A stretch of DNA of 64,000 nucleotides from Porcipelethomonas sp964621265 (GTDB lineage Bacteria > Bacillota > Clostridia > Oscillospirales > Ruminococcaceae): assembly GCA_964621265.1 (NCBI GenBank), contig CAZULQ010000007.1, forward strand, positions 1 through 64,000. Reading direction: 5' to 3'. Every line of letters begins with the position of its first letter. Within the stretch, counting starts at the first letter, position 1. The translations under genes were made by a program, and so were the position numbers. Positions 7,852 through 16,464 of this stretch are shown piece by piece. Below the pieces are notes generated by a model that searched no databases, was not told where the DNA came from, and saw nothing but the letters and a program-made list of their open reading frames with translations.

Positions 7852-8946
7852 ATGAAATTAGGTATGGTTGGACTCCCTAACGTGGGAAAGAGTACACTTT
7901 TTAATGCGCTTACAAATGCAGGTGCAGAATCGGCAAACTATCCTTTCTGTACAATTGAAAAAAATATCGGTATCGTTTCAGTTCCTGATGAAAGACTTGA
8001 CAAGCTTGCTGAAATGTATAATCCTGAAAAGTTCACTCCTGCAACACTTGAATTCGTTGACATTGCAGGACTTGTAAAGGGTGCTTCAAAGGGCGAAGGT
8101 CTTGGAAACAAGTTCCTGGCTGACATCAGAGAGGTTGACGCTATTGTTCACGTTGTAAGATGCTTTGAGGATATTGATATTATTCACGTTGACGGTGAAA
8201 TCAATCCTGCAAGGGATATTGAAACAATCAATTTAGAGCTTATTTTCTCTGACATCGAAATGGTTGACAGAAGAATTGAGCGTACAAAGAAGCTTGCGAA
8301 GGGCGATAAGAAATATTTATCTGAAATCGAATTCCTTGAAAGACTTAAAGCGCATCTTGAAAACGGAAAATCTGCAAGAGGCTTTGACTATACAGATGAA
8401 GAACGTGAGCTTATAAAGACAACTCCGCTTCTGTCAGGCAAGCCTGTAATCTATGCGGCAAATCTCTGTGAGAACGATTTTGTAAATAACGTTGAAACAA
8501 ACGAAAACTTTAACACAGTCAAGAAAATTGCCGAGGAAGAAAATTCAGCAGTACTTCCAATCTGTGCTCAGATTGAAGCTGAAATTTCTGATATGGAAGC
8601 TGAAGACAAGGCAATGTTCCTGTCTGAAATGGGACTTGAGGAATCAGGTCTTAACAGAATCATCAAGGAAGGCTATTCTCTTTTAGGACTTATTTCATAC
8701 CTTACAGCAGGTCAGCCTGAAGTAAGAGCATGGACAATCACAAAGGGTACAAAGGCTCCTCAGGCGGCAGGTAAGATACATACTGACTTTGAAAAGGGCT
8801 TTATCCGTGCTGAAGTTATAAGCTTTGACGACCTTATGGCAAACGGCACAATGGCTGCTGCAAAGGAAAAAGGTCTTGTAAGACTTGAAGGTAAGGAATA
8901 TGTAATGCAGGACGGCGATATCGTTCTGTTCAGATTTAATGTTTGA
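7852..8946 (+). CDS. ychF: Ribosome-associated P-loop ATPase/GTPase YchF
   Basis: Obg-family nucleotide hydrolase that binds ribosomes and affects translation and oxidative stress. The P-loop GLPNVGKS starts at residue 7, followed by the switch II region DIAGLVKGASKGEGLGNKFL, and a C-terminal TGS-like domain ending in YVMQDGDIVLFRFNV. About 364 residues, as usual. The ATG at 7852 follows GAGGT and gives the conserved N-terminus MKLGMVGLPN. Own promoter and own terminator, so monocistronic. Confidence 0.95.
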   Translation: MKLGMVGLPNVGKSTLFNALTNAGAESANYPFCTIEKNIGIVSVPDERLDKLAEMYNPEKFTPATLEFVDIAGLVKGASKGEGLGNKFLADIREVDAIVHVVRCFEDIDIIHVDGEINPARDIETINLELIFSDIEMVDRRIERTKKLAKGDKKYLSEIEFLERLKAHLENGKSARGFDYTDEERELIKTTPLLSGKPVIYAANLCENDFVNNVETNENFNTVKKIAEEENSAVLPICAQIEAEISDMEAEDKAMFLSEMGLEESGLNRIIKEGYSLLGLISYLTAGQPEVRAWTITKGTKAPQAAGKIHTDFEKGFIRAEVISFDDLMANGTMAAAKEKGLVRLEGKEYVMQDGDIVLFRFNV

Positions 8947-8952
8947 TTTTAT

Positions 8953-8985
8953 AAAAGCCGTTCTTTTTCTGAACGGCTTTTTATG
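8953..8985 (+). terminator. Intrinsic terminator of ychF
   Basis: An 11-bp stem, AAAAGCCGTTC with GAACGGCTTTT, follows the stop codon closely and continues into T residues. Confidence 0.85.
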
Positions 8986-9011
8986 TAACCGCACTTAAAT
9001 AATAATTCCCC

Positions 9012-9050
9012 TGAAATTGTACATACTAAAAAAGTATTAAAACAATTTCA
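9012..9050 (+). promoter_or_regulatory. Nested palindrome just before the PTS operon
   Basis: TGAAATTGT (9012-9020) pairs perfectly with ACAATTTCA (9042-9050), enclosing a smaller ATACT/AGTAT stem (9023-9027, 9033-9037). It ends one base before the AGGAGG ribosome site of the PTS permease. It may be an operator or an mRNA structure that controls antitermination or translation. Confidence 0.6.
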
Positions 9051-9063
9051 AGGAGGGATTTTG

Positions 9064-11205
9064 TTGGACAAGAATTTTTTTGAAATCAAATCTCCGCTAA
9101 ACGGAAAAATACTGCCAATCGAAAAGGTTCCTGACCCTGTATTTTCTGACAGAGTTTTAGGTGACGGATGTGCGGTTGTTCCGACAGACGGAAAAATATA
9201 CAGTCCATTTGATGGTGTTGTTACATCAATCGCTGATACACTTCATGCATACAGCATAAAAAACGAAAACGGCATAGAAGTTCTTATACATTTCGGACTT
9301 GAAACGGTTTCACTTTCGGGCGACGGCTTCAAGGCTTATGTAAGCGTTGGTGATACTGTAAAAGCCGGTGACCTTATTGCTGAGGCGGATATTGAATTTC
9401 TTCAGCGAAAGAACATTAACCTTATAACGCCTGTTGTCGTGTGTGACAGTCCTGTCGGCATGAAAATGCGATTTTCTGAAGGGAAAGCTTCTGCCGGTGC
9501 AGACACTATTATGACAATATATGAGGAGCAGTCTGAAACTGCAAAAAAGCCTCAAAAAGACAAGAGCCCGAAAGTAAGCTTTGACTTTCTTCAGAAGCTT
9601 GGCAAGGTGCTCATGGTTGTAATTGCAGTTATGCCTGCGGCAGGTCTTGCAATCAGTATAGGAAAGCTTGTCGCTATGCTTGCAGGTGATATTACGTTCC
9701 TTACAACAACCGGTGTGATTCTCGAAAACATCGGCTGGGCGATAATCAGCAATCTGCATATTCTTTTTGCAGTCGCCATCGGTGGTTCATGGGCAAAGGA
9801 AAAAGCGGGTGGTGCATTTGCGGCACTTCTGGCGTTTATCCTCATAAACAATATTACGGGCTCGATTTTCGGCGTGACTTCGGATATGCTGAGCGACCCT
9901 GATGCTGTAACGCATACGCTGTTCGGGCAGAAAATTGCCGTAAGCGGTTACTTCACATCGGTGCTTGGTACTCCTGCACTTAACATGGGTGTATTTGTTG
10001 GTATCATTTCGGGCTTTGCAGGCGGAATTATATATAATAAATTCTATAATTTCCGAAAGCTTCCGAATGCACTGGCATTTTTCAACGGCAAACGGTTTGT
10101 TCCTCTTGTTGTAATCTTCTGGTCGGTGTTACTTTCGCTCGTGCTTTCAGTTGTATGGCCTGTCATTCAGCTTGGAATAAATAAATTCGGTGTATGGATT
10201 GCAGGCTCTGCGGACACTTCGCCGATACTTGCGCCGTTTGTTTACGGCACACTTGAACGTCTGCTTCTGCCGTTCGGGCTTCACCATATGCTTACAATTC
10301 CGATGAACTACACATCGTTCGGCGGCACTTATATTATTCAGACAGGTGTAAGCGCAGGTGCTGAGGTCTTCGGACAGGACCCGCTCTGGCTTGCATGGAT
10401 AACTGACCTTATCAACTTTAAAAATGCGGGTGATACTGCTTCGTACGAAACGCTTCTTGCGACTGTAACCCCTGCACGCTTCAAGGTCGGACAGATGATT
10501 GGTGCAACGGGACTTCTGCTTGGTGTTGCTCTTGCGATGTATCGCAGAGTTGACAAGGACAGAAGAAAAAAATATAAATCAATGATTTTTTCAGCTGCGG
10601 CGGCAGTGTTCCTGACAGGCGTTACAGAGCCGCTTGAATTTATGTTCATGTTCTGTGCAATACCGCTTTATATCGTATATGCAATTTTACAGGGACTGTG
10701 CTTTGCGCTTGCAGGTGTGTTTGACTTAAGACTTCATTCGTTCGGAAACATTGAGTTTTTCACGAGAATACCGATGTCGCTCAAAGCAGGGCTTGCGGGA
10801 GATATAATAAACTTTGTGATTGCAGTAGTTGTATTCTTTGCAGTTGGCTATTTTGTTGCGTATTTTATGATCGGGAAGTTTAGGTACGCAACGCCCGGAC
10901 GTCTTGGCAACTACACCGATGAGAATACCGATTCGCTTACAGGTGACACGCCAAAGAAACAGGGCGGAGGAGACAGTCAGCCTGAGAGAATTATTGCGCT
11001 TCTTGGCGGACGTGAAAATATTTCGTTTGTGGACGCTTGTATGACACGACTGAGGGTTACAGTAAATAACCCTGACCTTGTCGCTGATGAGGCCGCATGG
11101 AAGGCTGAGGGCGCTCTGGGGCTTATTAAAAAGGGCGATGGCGTACAGGCAGTTTATGGCCCTAAAGCAGATGTGCTCAAGTCTGATATAAATGATATAT
11201 TGTAA
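9064..11205 (+). CDS. PTS glucose/maltose-type permease, EIIA-EIIC-EIIB
   Basis: Membrane sugar transporter that phosphorylates its substrate during uptake. Domain order is unusual: an EIIA-Glc-type domain first (about residues 1-155, active His in EVLIHFGLETV), then the multi-helix EIIC (about 170-620), then EIIB at the end (active Cys in FVDACMTRLRVTV). Many glucose-family permeases carry EIIA last. TTG at 9064 is favoured because AGGAGG (9051-9056) is 7 bases away; TTG at 9061 is possible. It heads an operon with a MapP-like phosphatase, HPr and Enzyme I, so the entire phosphorelay is encoded together. Substrate is not certain; maltose or a related disaccharide is inferred from the neighbour. 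Confidence 0.92.
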   Translation: MDKNFFEIKSPLNGKILPIEKVPDPVFSDRVLGDGCAVVPTDGKIYSPFDGVVTSIADTLHAYSIKNENGIEVLIHFGLETVSLSGDGFKAYVSVGDTVKAGDLIAEADIEFLQRKNINLITPVVVCDSPVGMKMRFSEGKASAGADTIMTIYEEQSETAKKPQKDKSPKVSFDFLQKLGKVLMVVIAVMPAAGLAISIGKLVAMLAGDITFLTTTGVILENIGWAIISNLHILFAVAIGGSWAKEKAGGAFAALLAFILINNITGSIFGVTSDMLSDPDAVTHTLFGQKIAVSGYFTSVLGTPALNMGVFVGIISGFAGGIIYNKFYNFRKLPNALAFFNGKRFVPLVVIFWSVLLSLVLSVVWPVIQLGINKFGVWIAGSADTSPILAPFVYGTLERLLLPFGLHHMLTIPMNYTSFGGTYIIQTGVSAGAEVFGQDPLWLAWITDLINFKNAGDTASYETLLATVTPARFKVGQMIGATGLLLGVALAMYRRVDKDRRKKYKSMIFSAAAAVFLTGVTEPLEFMFMFCAIPLYIVYAILQGLCFALAGVFDLRLHSFGNIEFFTRIPMSLKAGLAGDIINFVIAVVVFFAVGYFVAYFMIGKFRYATPGRLGNYTDENTDSLTGDTPKKQGGGDSQPERIIALLGGRENISFVDACMTRLRVTVNNPDLVADEAAWKAEGALGLIKKGDGVQAVYGPKADVLKSDINDIL

Positions 11206-11217
11206 GGGTGACAGAAT

Positions 11218-12042
11218 ATGAGACTGCTTACTCTTAATACGCACAGCTTTGTTGAAGAAAACTATCCGCAGAAGCTGCATGATTTTTCAGCGGCAGTACT
11301 TCGTCTGAAGCCTGATGTGATTGCGCTTCAGGAAGTAAATCAGCCGATTTCGGGGGAGTATGTAAAAAAAGCGGCAGGATATACTCCGTCGCAGGAGAGA
11401 GTGCCTCTTAAAACGGGAAATCATGCCTTGAATGTTGCAAAACTTCTTGCAGAGGGCGGACTTAAATATTTCTGGTCATGGCTGCCGATGAAAATCGGGT
11501 ATGGAATATATGATGAGGGACTGGCTGTTTTAAGCCGTAAACCCATTTCACAGACTCAGGAATTTCTTATAAGCCGTGTCCACACCTATCGCAACTGGCG
11601 CACACGAAGAATACTCGGAATAAAAAACGAGGACGGCTGGTTTTACAGTATTCATACAAGCTGGTGGGGAGACAAGGACGAACCCTTTTTGCCGCAGTGG
11701 CAAAGGCTTTGCGGAAATGTAAAGGGACTTGAAAATGTCTGGCTTATGGGGGATTTCAATAATCCGTCGCAGTTAAGAGGCGAGGGATATGACCTTATAA
11801 TAAAAAGCGGCTGGCAGGATTGCTTTACAGCCGCTGATGAAAAATATGGTGACGCAACTGCTTCGGGTGCAATTGACGGCTGGAGAGAAAGAGGCATTAA
11901 CGATGACGGCATAAGAATAGACCTGATATTAAGTGACAGAAAAGTTAAAATACGAAAATGCGAGGTTGTTTTTGATGGCAGAAACGAAGCGCAGGTTTCA
12001 GACCATTACGGCGTTCTGGCCGAGACCTCATCGGAGGAATAG
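11218..12042 (+). CDS. Endonuclease/exonuclease/phosphatase-fold protein, probable MapP-like sugar-phosphate phosphatase
   Basis: DNase I-like metal-dependent phosphoesterase fold with an intact active site: LTLNTHS near the N-terminus, ALQEVNQ (metal-binding Glu), LMGDFNNPSQ, and SDHYGV at the end. At 274 residues, sandwiched between a glucose-family PTS permease and HPr, it resembles MapP of Enterococcus, which hydrolyses maltose 6'-phosphate made by the MalT permease. That would release free maltose for phosphorolysis or hydrolysis. No signal peptide, so cytoplasmic, which argues against a nuclease secreted for scavenging. The assignment rests on family and context; the exact sugar is inferred. 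Confidence 0.72.
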   Translation: MRLLTLNTHSFVEENYPQKLHDFSAAVLRLKPDVIALQEVNQPISGEYVKKAAGYTPSQERVPLKTGNHALNVAKLLAEGGLKYFWSWLPMKIGYGIYDEGLAVLSRKPISQTQEFLISRVHTYRNWRTRRILGIKNEDGWFYSIHTSWWGDKDEPFLPQWQRLCGNVKGLENVWLMGDFNNPSQLRGEGYDLIIKSGWQDCFTAADEKYGDATASGAIDGWRERGINDDGIRIDLILSDRKVKIRKCEVVFDGRNEAQVSDHYGVLAETSSEE

Positions 12043-12045
12043 CGT

Positions 12046-12303
12046 ATGAAAACGTTCACTTATAAAGTTACAGACAAAGCAGGTATTCACGCAAGACCTG
12101 CGGGTCTGATTGCTAAAAAGGCAAAGGAATTTGAAAGCACAGTTACAATTGAGTTTGGCGGAAAATCAGTCAATGGCCGTAAGCTTATTGCACTTATGGG
12201 CATGGGTGTTAAATATTCAGATGAATTACAGGTGACAATAGAGGGCAGGGACGAGGAAACTGCCGCAAAAGCTATGGAGGAATTTTTCAGAGAAAATCTC
12301 TGA
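12046..12303 (+). CDS. ptsH: HPr phosphocarrier protein lacking the regulatory serine
   Basis: Small phosphocarrier that passes phosphate from Enzyme I to EIIA. His15 sits in the expected AGIHARPAG. Aligned to Bacillus HPr, the regulatory Ser46 position is Lys (VNGRKLIALM), and Ser52 is Gly (MGMG). It therefore cannot be phosphorylated at Ser46 by HPr kinase. The protein is 85 residues, normal for HPr. GGAGG at 12033-12037 lies inside the end of the preceding gene, suggesting coupled translation. It is probably dedicated to this PTS operon. Confidence 0.93.
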   Translation: MKTFTYKVTDKAGIHARPAGLIAKKAKEFESTVTIEFGGKSVNGRKLIALMGMGVKYSDELQVTIEGRDEETAAKAMEEFFRENL

Positions 12304-12324
12304 TTTTACAGACGGAGTTGAAAG

Positions 12325-13959
12325 ATGAAAAAGTTTAATGGCAAGGGTGTATACGGTGCGGTTTCAGTAGGTAAAATAATGCTTTTAAAAAGAACTGAGC
12401 CGACTGTCAAGCGTGTCCGTATTACTGATACAGAACTTGAAAAGAAGAGAGTTAAAATTGCCGAAAAGGCTTCGGCAGAACAGCTCAGGGCAGTATATGA
12501 AAAGGCGCTTCGTGAAGTGGGGGAGACAAACGCCCAGATTTTTGAAATTCATATGATGATGCTTGACGACGAGGACTATAACGACGCAATTGTCAATATC
12601 ATTGATACTCAGCAGGTGAATGCTGAGTATGCGGTTGCTGTTGCGGCTGGTAATTTTGCCGAGATGTTCAGCTCAATGGATGACGCCTATATGCAGGCTC
12701 GTGCAGCAGATGTAAAGGACATTTCAAACAGAATTATCTCGAACCTTACAGGTGAGCAGGAATCTGAATTTGATGATGACGAAAAAATGATAATCTGTGC
12801 TGATGATTTAGCACCGAGTGAAACTGTTTCTCTTGACAAGGAAAAGGTTCTGGCATTTGTGACAGCGTTCGGTTCGTCCAATTCTCATACTGCCATACTT
12901 GCCCGTACCATGAACATTCCCGCAATAATCGGAGTTGGAAAGGAATTTCTTTCTGAAATTGCAGATGGAGACATGGCAATCGTTGACGGAACGACAGGGG
13001 AATTTATAGTAAATCCTGACGCTGAAACGTTAAGTCTGTATGAGGGCAAGCAGCGTGATGATGAAGAAAAAAGAAAGCTTCTGCAGCAGCTGAAGGGTGC
13101 TGAGAATGTGACCCTCGACGGCAGAAAAATTGAGATTTTTGCAAACATCGGAAGTGACGACAATGTCGGTGCAGTACTTCTCAATGACGCAGGCGGTATA
13201 GGACTTTTCAGAAGTGAATTCCTTTATCTTGAGTCGGAGCGCTATCCTACTGAAGAAGAACAGTTTGCTGTTTATAAGAAAGTGCTTGAGAGCATGGCTG
13301 GGAAAAAGGTTATTATCAGAACGCTTGATATCGGTGCTGATAAAAGGGCAGATTATTTCAGACTTAAGGATGAAGAAAACCCTGCGCTCGGACTTCGTGC
13401 CGTAAGGCTTTGTCTGAGCCGTCCCGACATTTTCAAAACTCAGCTCAGAGCGCTCTACAGGGCATCAGCCTTTGGCAGACTGGGAATCATGTTCCCGATG
13501 ATTACGAGCGTTTCTGAGGTTGAAAGAGTGCTTGAAATCTGCAAGGACGTCAAAAGAGAGCTTGAAGCGGAGGGCGTTGAAATTTCCGGCAGCATTGAAA
13601 CAGGAATTATGATTGAAACCCCTGCGGCTGCAATTATCAGTGACCGTTTAGCACCTCTTGTTGACTTTTTCAGCGTTGGCACAAACGACCTTACGCAGTA
13701 TACTCTTGCCTGTGACAGACAGAATCAGGAAGTCGAGGAATTCTGCGATACTCACCATGAGGCGATACTGCGCCTTATTGAAATGTCAGCGGAGAATGCA
13801 CACAAAAACGGTGCATGGATTGGCATATGCGGTGAGCTTGCCGCAGATACGACCCTTACAGAGACTTTTCTGCGCATGGGTATTGATGAGCTTTCGGTTT
13901 CACCTCCTTTTGTACTGAAGCTGAGAGATACGGTAAGAAAAATTGATTTGAGCAGATAG
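12325..13959 (+). CDS. ptsI: PTS Enzyme I (phosphoenolpyruvate-protein phosphotransferase)
   Basis: Starts the PTS relay by taking phosphate from PEP and giving it to HPr. The active His is in GSSNSHTAILART (His188), the PEP-binding C-terminal barrel shows RTLDIGADK, LFRSEFLY, FPMITSVSEV and GTNDLTQYTLACDR, and the catalytic Cys region GICGELA is present. At 544 residues it is slightly shorter than typical (about 570), mainly at the C-terminus. It follows HPr by 21 bases with GGAG before the ATG. A strong terminator follows, so the operon is permease, phosphatase, ptsH, ptsI. Confidence 0.95.
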   Translation: MKKFNGKGVYGAVSVGKIMLLKRTEPTVKRVRITDTELEKKRVKIAEKASAEQLRAVYEKALREVGETNAQIFEIHMMMLDDEDYNDAIVNIIDTQQVNAEYAVAVAAGNFAEMFSSMDDAYMQARAADVKDISNRIISNLTGEQESEFDDDEKMIICADDLAPSETVSLDKEKVLAFVTAFGSSNSHTAILARTMNIPAIIGVGKEFLSEIADGDMAIVDGTTGEFIVNPDAETLSLYEGKQRDDEEKRKLLQQLKGAENVTLDGRKIEIFANIGSDDNVGAVLLNDAGGIGLFRSEFLYLESERYPTEEEQFAVYKKVLESMAGKKVIIRTLDIGADKRADYFRLKDEENPALGLRAVRLCLSRPDIFKTQLRALYRASAFGRLGIMFPMITSVSEVERVLEICKDVKRELEAEGVEISGSIETGIMIETPAAAIISDRLAPLVDFFSVGTNDLTQYTLACDRQNQEVEEFCDTHHEAILRLIEMSAENAHKNGAWIGICGELAADTTLTETFLRMGIDELSVSPPFVLKLRDTVRKIDLSR

Positions 13960-13961
13960 AC

Positions 13962-13998
13962 AAAAATCCCGTCGGAAAATCCGACGGGATTTTTATTT
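13962..13998. terminator. Bidirectional terminator between ptsI and the GH9 gene
   Basis: A perfect 14-bp stem (13962-13975 with 13981-13994, AAAAATCCCGTCGG and its complement) with A- and T-rich flanks can stop transcripts from both directions. Confidence 0.9.
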
Positions 13999-14004
13999 AT
14001 ACAT

Positions 14005-16371
14005 TTAGTTCTGAGGTCCGAGGTTTGAATATTCAACAAGCATTCCGACATAGTTCATGATAAGCGTACTGTCGGTTGAATCCACAAATCCGTCATAGTT
14101 GCAGTTTGCATTTACTAAGCCCTGTGCGGTTAATGCACTTGCTTCGTTATTGAGCAGATACATATTGAGCGCTACGATATCTGCAACGTCAACTACTCCG
14201 TCAGTATTGACATCACCCCATTTTGCATTTGCAAGAAGCTCAGGGTCCTGTGATATTGTAGGGCTTTCAGACGGCTCATCAGAAGGGTCTTCCGGTTCTG
14301 AAGTTTCTTCCTCTGTTGGTTCAGTAGGTTCATCTGTTGGCTCTGAGGTTTCTTCCTCTGTCGGTTCAGTAGGTTTTTCAGTCGGCTTTTCGGTTGGCTT
14401 TTCAGTTGGTTCTGTCGGAGTAATATCACCGGCAGTTGTTCCGTCAGGCTCTGTACCGTAAATTAAAACGCCGTCCTGATAAACTGTAATCTTGTCTGTC
14501 ACAACAGGGTCTTCGCTGTCGATGAAGTCCTGGTTTGAATAGTCGTTTGCTGCGTCCCAGCCTGAGCCGTAATTCGGATAAACAAGCGCAAGCATTGTTT
14601 CACACTGATGTCTGCCCTCAGAAATCGGGAGCATAGCCTCGCCGTTAGGGTAGCTTACTTCAATGTAATAGATATTGCCGTCATACTGTTTGATATCGGA
14701 AATTACAGCCGCATATTCTTCGCCGTACATAAGTGCCTGGTCACGGTCAACACGGATAACAACGTCACTTGCATTATATCCTGCGGCAATGATTTCAGAT
14801 GCGTCAAAGTAATAGCGGTATGAAATATTGTCTACAACTCTTGCTGGCCATGCTGTGTGATTTGTGATTTTAAGGCTGAGTGAAACGCCGCTGGCACTGC
14901 TCTGCTTCATCTGTGCTTCAACAAAGAATTCAGGTGTGCGCACTTCAGGAAGCGGGAATGTAGGGTCTGTTTCGCCGCCGTATTTTTCAGTCATTGCTGC
15001 CATAAGGCTTGTAAAGCCTGCGTTATAGTCGTCAGCAACCTCGTTGTTGATGTAGTTGTTTCTGTCGTCCTCGTATTCACCTGCCTGAGTAGGACCGCCC
15101 ACAAGTGCGCCGTAGAGGATATGACGGTTGTCAACAGGCTCGTAAACAGAGTTGTTCCATGAACTGTGAGCAGTTCTGTGGTGAGCGTTGAGCGGAGATG
15201 TTTCATCGTAACCTACAACAAAGCTCATATTAAGCGGGTTGTCTCCGAGGATATAATCAGCCTGTGTTTTATAGAAATCAACATATTTGCTTTCGTCACC
15301 GAGGTCAAGTGTATCACTTGCAACAGCGGCAATAAAACCACATGCCGCTGAGTATCTCAGACAGCCCCATGTGTGAATGTATACAGCACCGCCCTCAAGC
15401 TTTTCAGCGTCGTTTACAAGATAGTCAAGGTGCTTTTTAACACGGCTTATGTATGTTGAATTACCTGTGTTCTGGGCATAAAGGAGCATAGCGCCCTGCA
15501 TTGTATCGTCCCAGCAGTGTGACCATGTATACTTAAGCTCGTCCGAACCAAGCTCCTTGTCGAGATTCGGGATATAGCTTGTCGCCTTGTCAAGATATTC
15601 CTGCTTTCCTGTTGCCTTGTAGAGCCAGTTTGCCGCCCAGAAAAGTTCGTCATAGAAGTGTGAAGAACGGTAGAAGCCTGATGCGTCGCTGTCAGCATAT
15701 TCTTCATCGCTCTTTGCAGTATCTGCAATTTTGAATATGTTTTCTGCGTGTTCGATATAATAATCTGTCTTGTCAGAACGTCCTTCAAGAGCACATGCGC
15801 CTGCCGCAAGAGCCGCCGCCATGCCGCCGAATGTTGCTGAACATTTTGTGCCAGCGTAGTATGGTCTTGGTTCTGTATTGCCGTTTTCAGCCATGCCGTA
15901 ATCATAAAGCTCAACAGGGCCCCACCATGTATGGTCCTGCTGACCGTTTCCGACCTGGAATACGACTTCGTCGCCTAAATCACATGCCGCTAAGTAGTCA
16001 AGAACGAATGTAAGGTTGTTGACGTAGTTTTCCATTTCGCCGCATGCTTCAATGCCCTCAGGATATTCATAAAGACCCCATGCAATCATTGAAGCTGAAT
16101 AGGACATCGGCAGATTGAACTTTACATGGTCACCGGCATCGTACCAGCCGCCCGGGATAAAGTCATCAACCGTTGAATCCGCACGCCATTCAACTCTGTT
16201 CCATTCTGGAAGAGGACCGGCCTGCTGACATTCATAGAAATAAAGTGATTTCTGAAGTGCTTCAGCGTAGTTAATAGATGATTCCGCCGCAGTTGTTGAT
16301 ACATTTACAGTACCTGTAAGACAGGAAACTGTCATCGCCGCCGCAGAAAGTAAAGCTTTCAGTTTTTTCAA
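14005..16371 (-). CDS. Cellulosomal GH9 endoglucanase with CBM3c and C-terminal dockerin
   Basis: Secreted cellulase. Domain order: signal peptide (about 1-30), GH9 catalytic domain (to about 475), CBM3c-like module (about 480-640) fused as in processive GH9 enzymes, a Pro/Thr/Glu linker of TEKPTEKP-type repeats, and a type I dockerin (about 718-785) with two Ca-binding repeats (DVNTDGVVDVADIVALN and CNYDGFVDSTDSTLIMNY). Catalytic pieces are intact: the DAGD aspartates (78-81), the HHR block and the acid Glu in NNEVADDYNAG. TTG at 16371 is chosen because a GGGGG ribosome site lies 7 bases upstream and the protein then starts with a clean signal peptide. The dockerin would plug the enzyme into a scaffoldin encoded elsewhere. 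Confidence 0.92.
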   Translation of the reverse strand: MKKLKALLSAAAMTVSCLTGTVNVSTTAAESSINYAEALQKSLYFYECQQAGPLPEWNRVEWRADSTVDDFIPGGWYDAGDHVKFNLPMSYSASMIAWGLYEYPEGIEACGEMENYVNNLTFVLDYLAACDLGDEVVFQVGNGQQDHTWWGPVELYDYGMAENGNTEPRPYYAGTKCSATFGGMAAALAAGACALEGRSDKTDYYIEHAENIFKIADTAKSDEEYADSDASGFYRSSHFYDELFWAANWLYKATGKQEYLDKATSYIPNLDKELGSDELKYTWSHCWDDTMQGAMLLYAQNTGNSTYISRVKKHLDYLVNDAEKLEGGAVYIHTWGCLRYSAACGFIAAVASDTLDLGDESKYVDFYKTQADYILGDNPLNMSFVVGYDETSPLNAHHRTAHSSWNNSVYEPVDNRHILYGALVGGPTQAGEYEDDRNNYINNEVADDYNAGFTSLMAAMTEKYGGETDPTFPLPEVRTPEFFVEAQMKQSSASGVSLSLKITNHTAWPARVVDNISYRYYFDASEIIAAGYNASDVVIRVDRDQALMYGEEYAAVISDIKQYDGNIYYIEVSYPNGEAMLPISEGRHQCETMLALVYPNYGSGWDAANDYSNQDFIDSEDPVVTDKITVYQDGVLIYGTEPDGTTAGDITPTEPTEKPTEKPTEKPTEPTEEETSEPTDEPTEPTEEETSEPEDPSDEPSESPTISQDPELLANAKWGDVNTDGVVDVADIVALNMYLLNNEASALTAQGLVNANCNYDGFVDSTDSTLIMNYVGMLVEYSNLGPQN

Positions 16372-16393
16372 AATAATACCCCCTGAAAAAAAT

Positions 16394-16423
16394 AATGCAG
16401 ACATTAAAAAAAACGTCTGCATT
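16394..16423 (-). terminator. Stem-loop overlapping the GH9 promoter start region
   Basis: AATGCAGAC and GTCTGCATT form a perfect 9-bp stem with a 12-base loop, followed on the minus strand by ATTTTTTT. It can terminate the upstream coiled-coil gene, and it also covers the predicted GH9 transcription start, so it may act as attenuator or operator. Confidence 0.6.
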
Positions 16424-16424
16424 A

Positions 16425-16453
16425 ATTATTACATTATTTCGCTGATTTGTCAA
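16425..16453 (-). promoter_or_regulatory. Promoter of the GH9 gene
   Basis: On the minus strand TTGACA (16448-16453) and AATAAT (16425-16430) are 17 bases apart, with a TG one base before the -10 (extended -10). Transcription would start within the adjacent stem-loop. Confidence 0.65.
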
Positions 16454-16464
16454 TAAGTTTTGTG

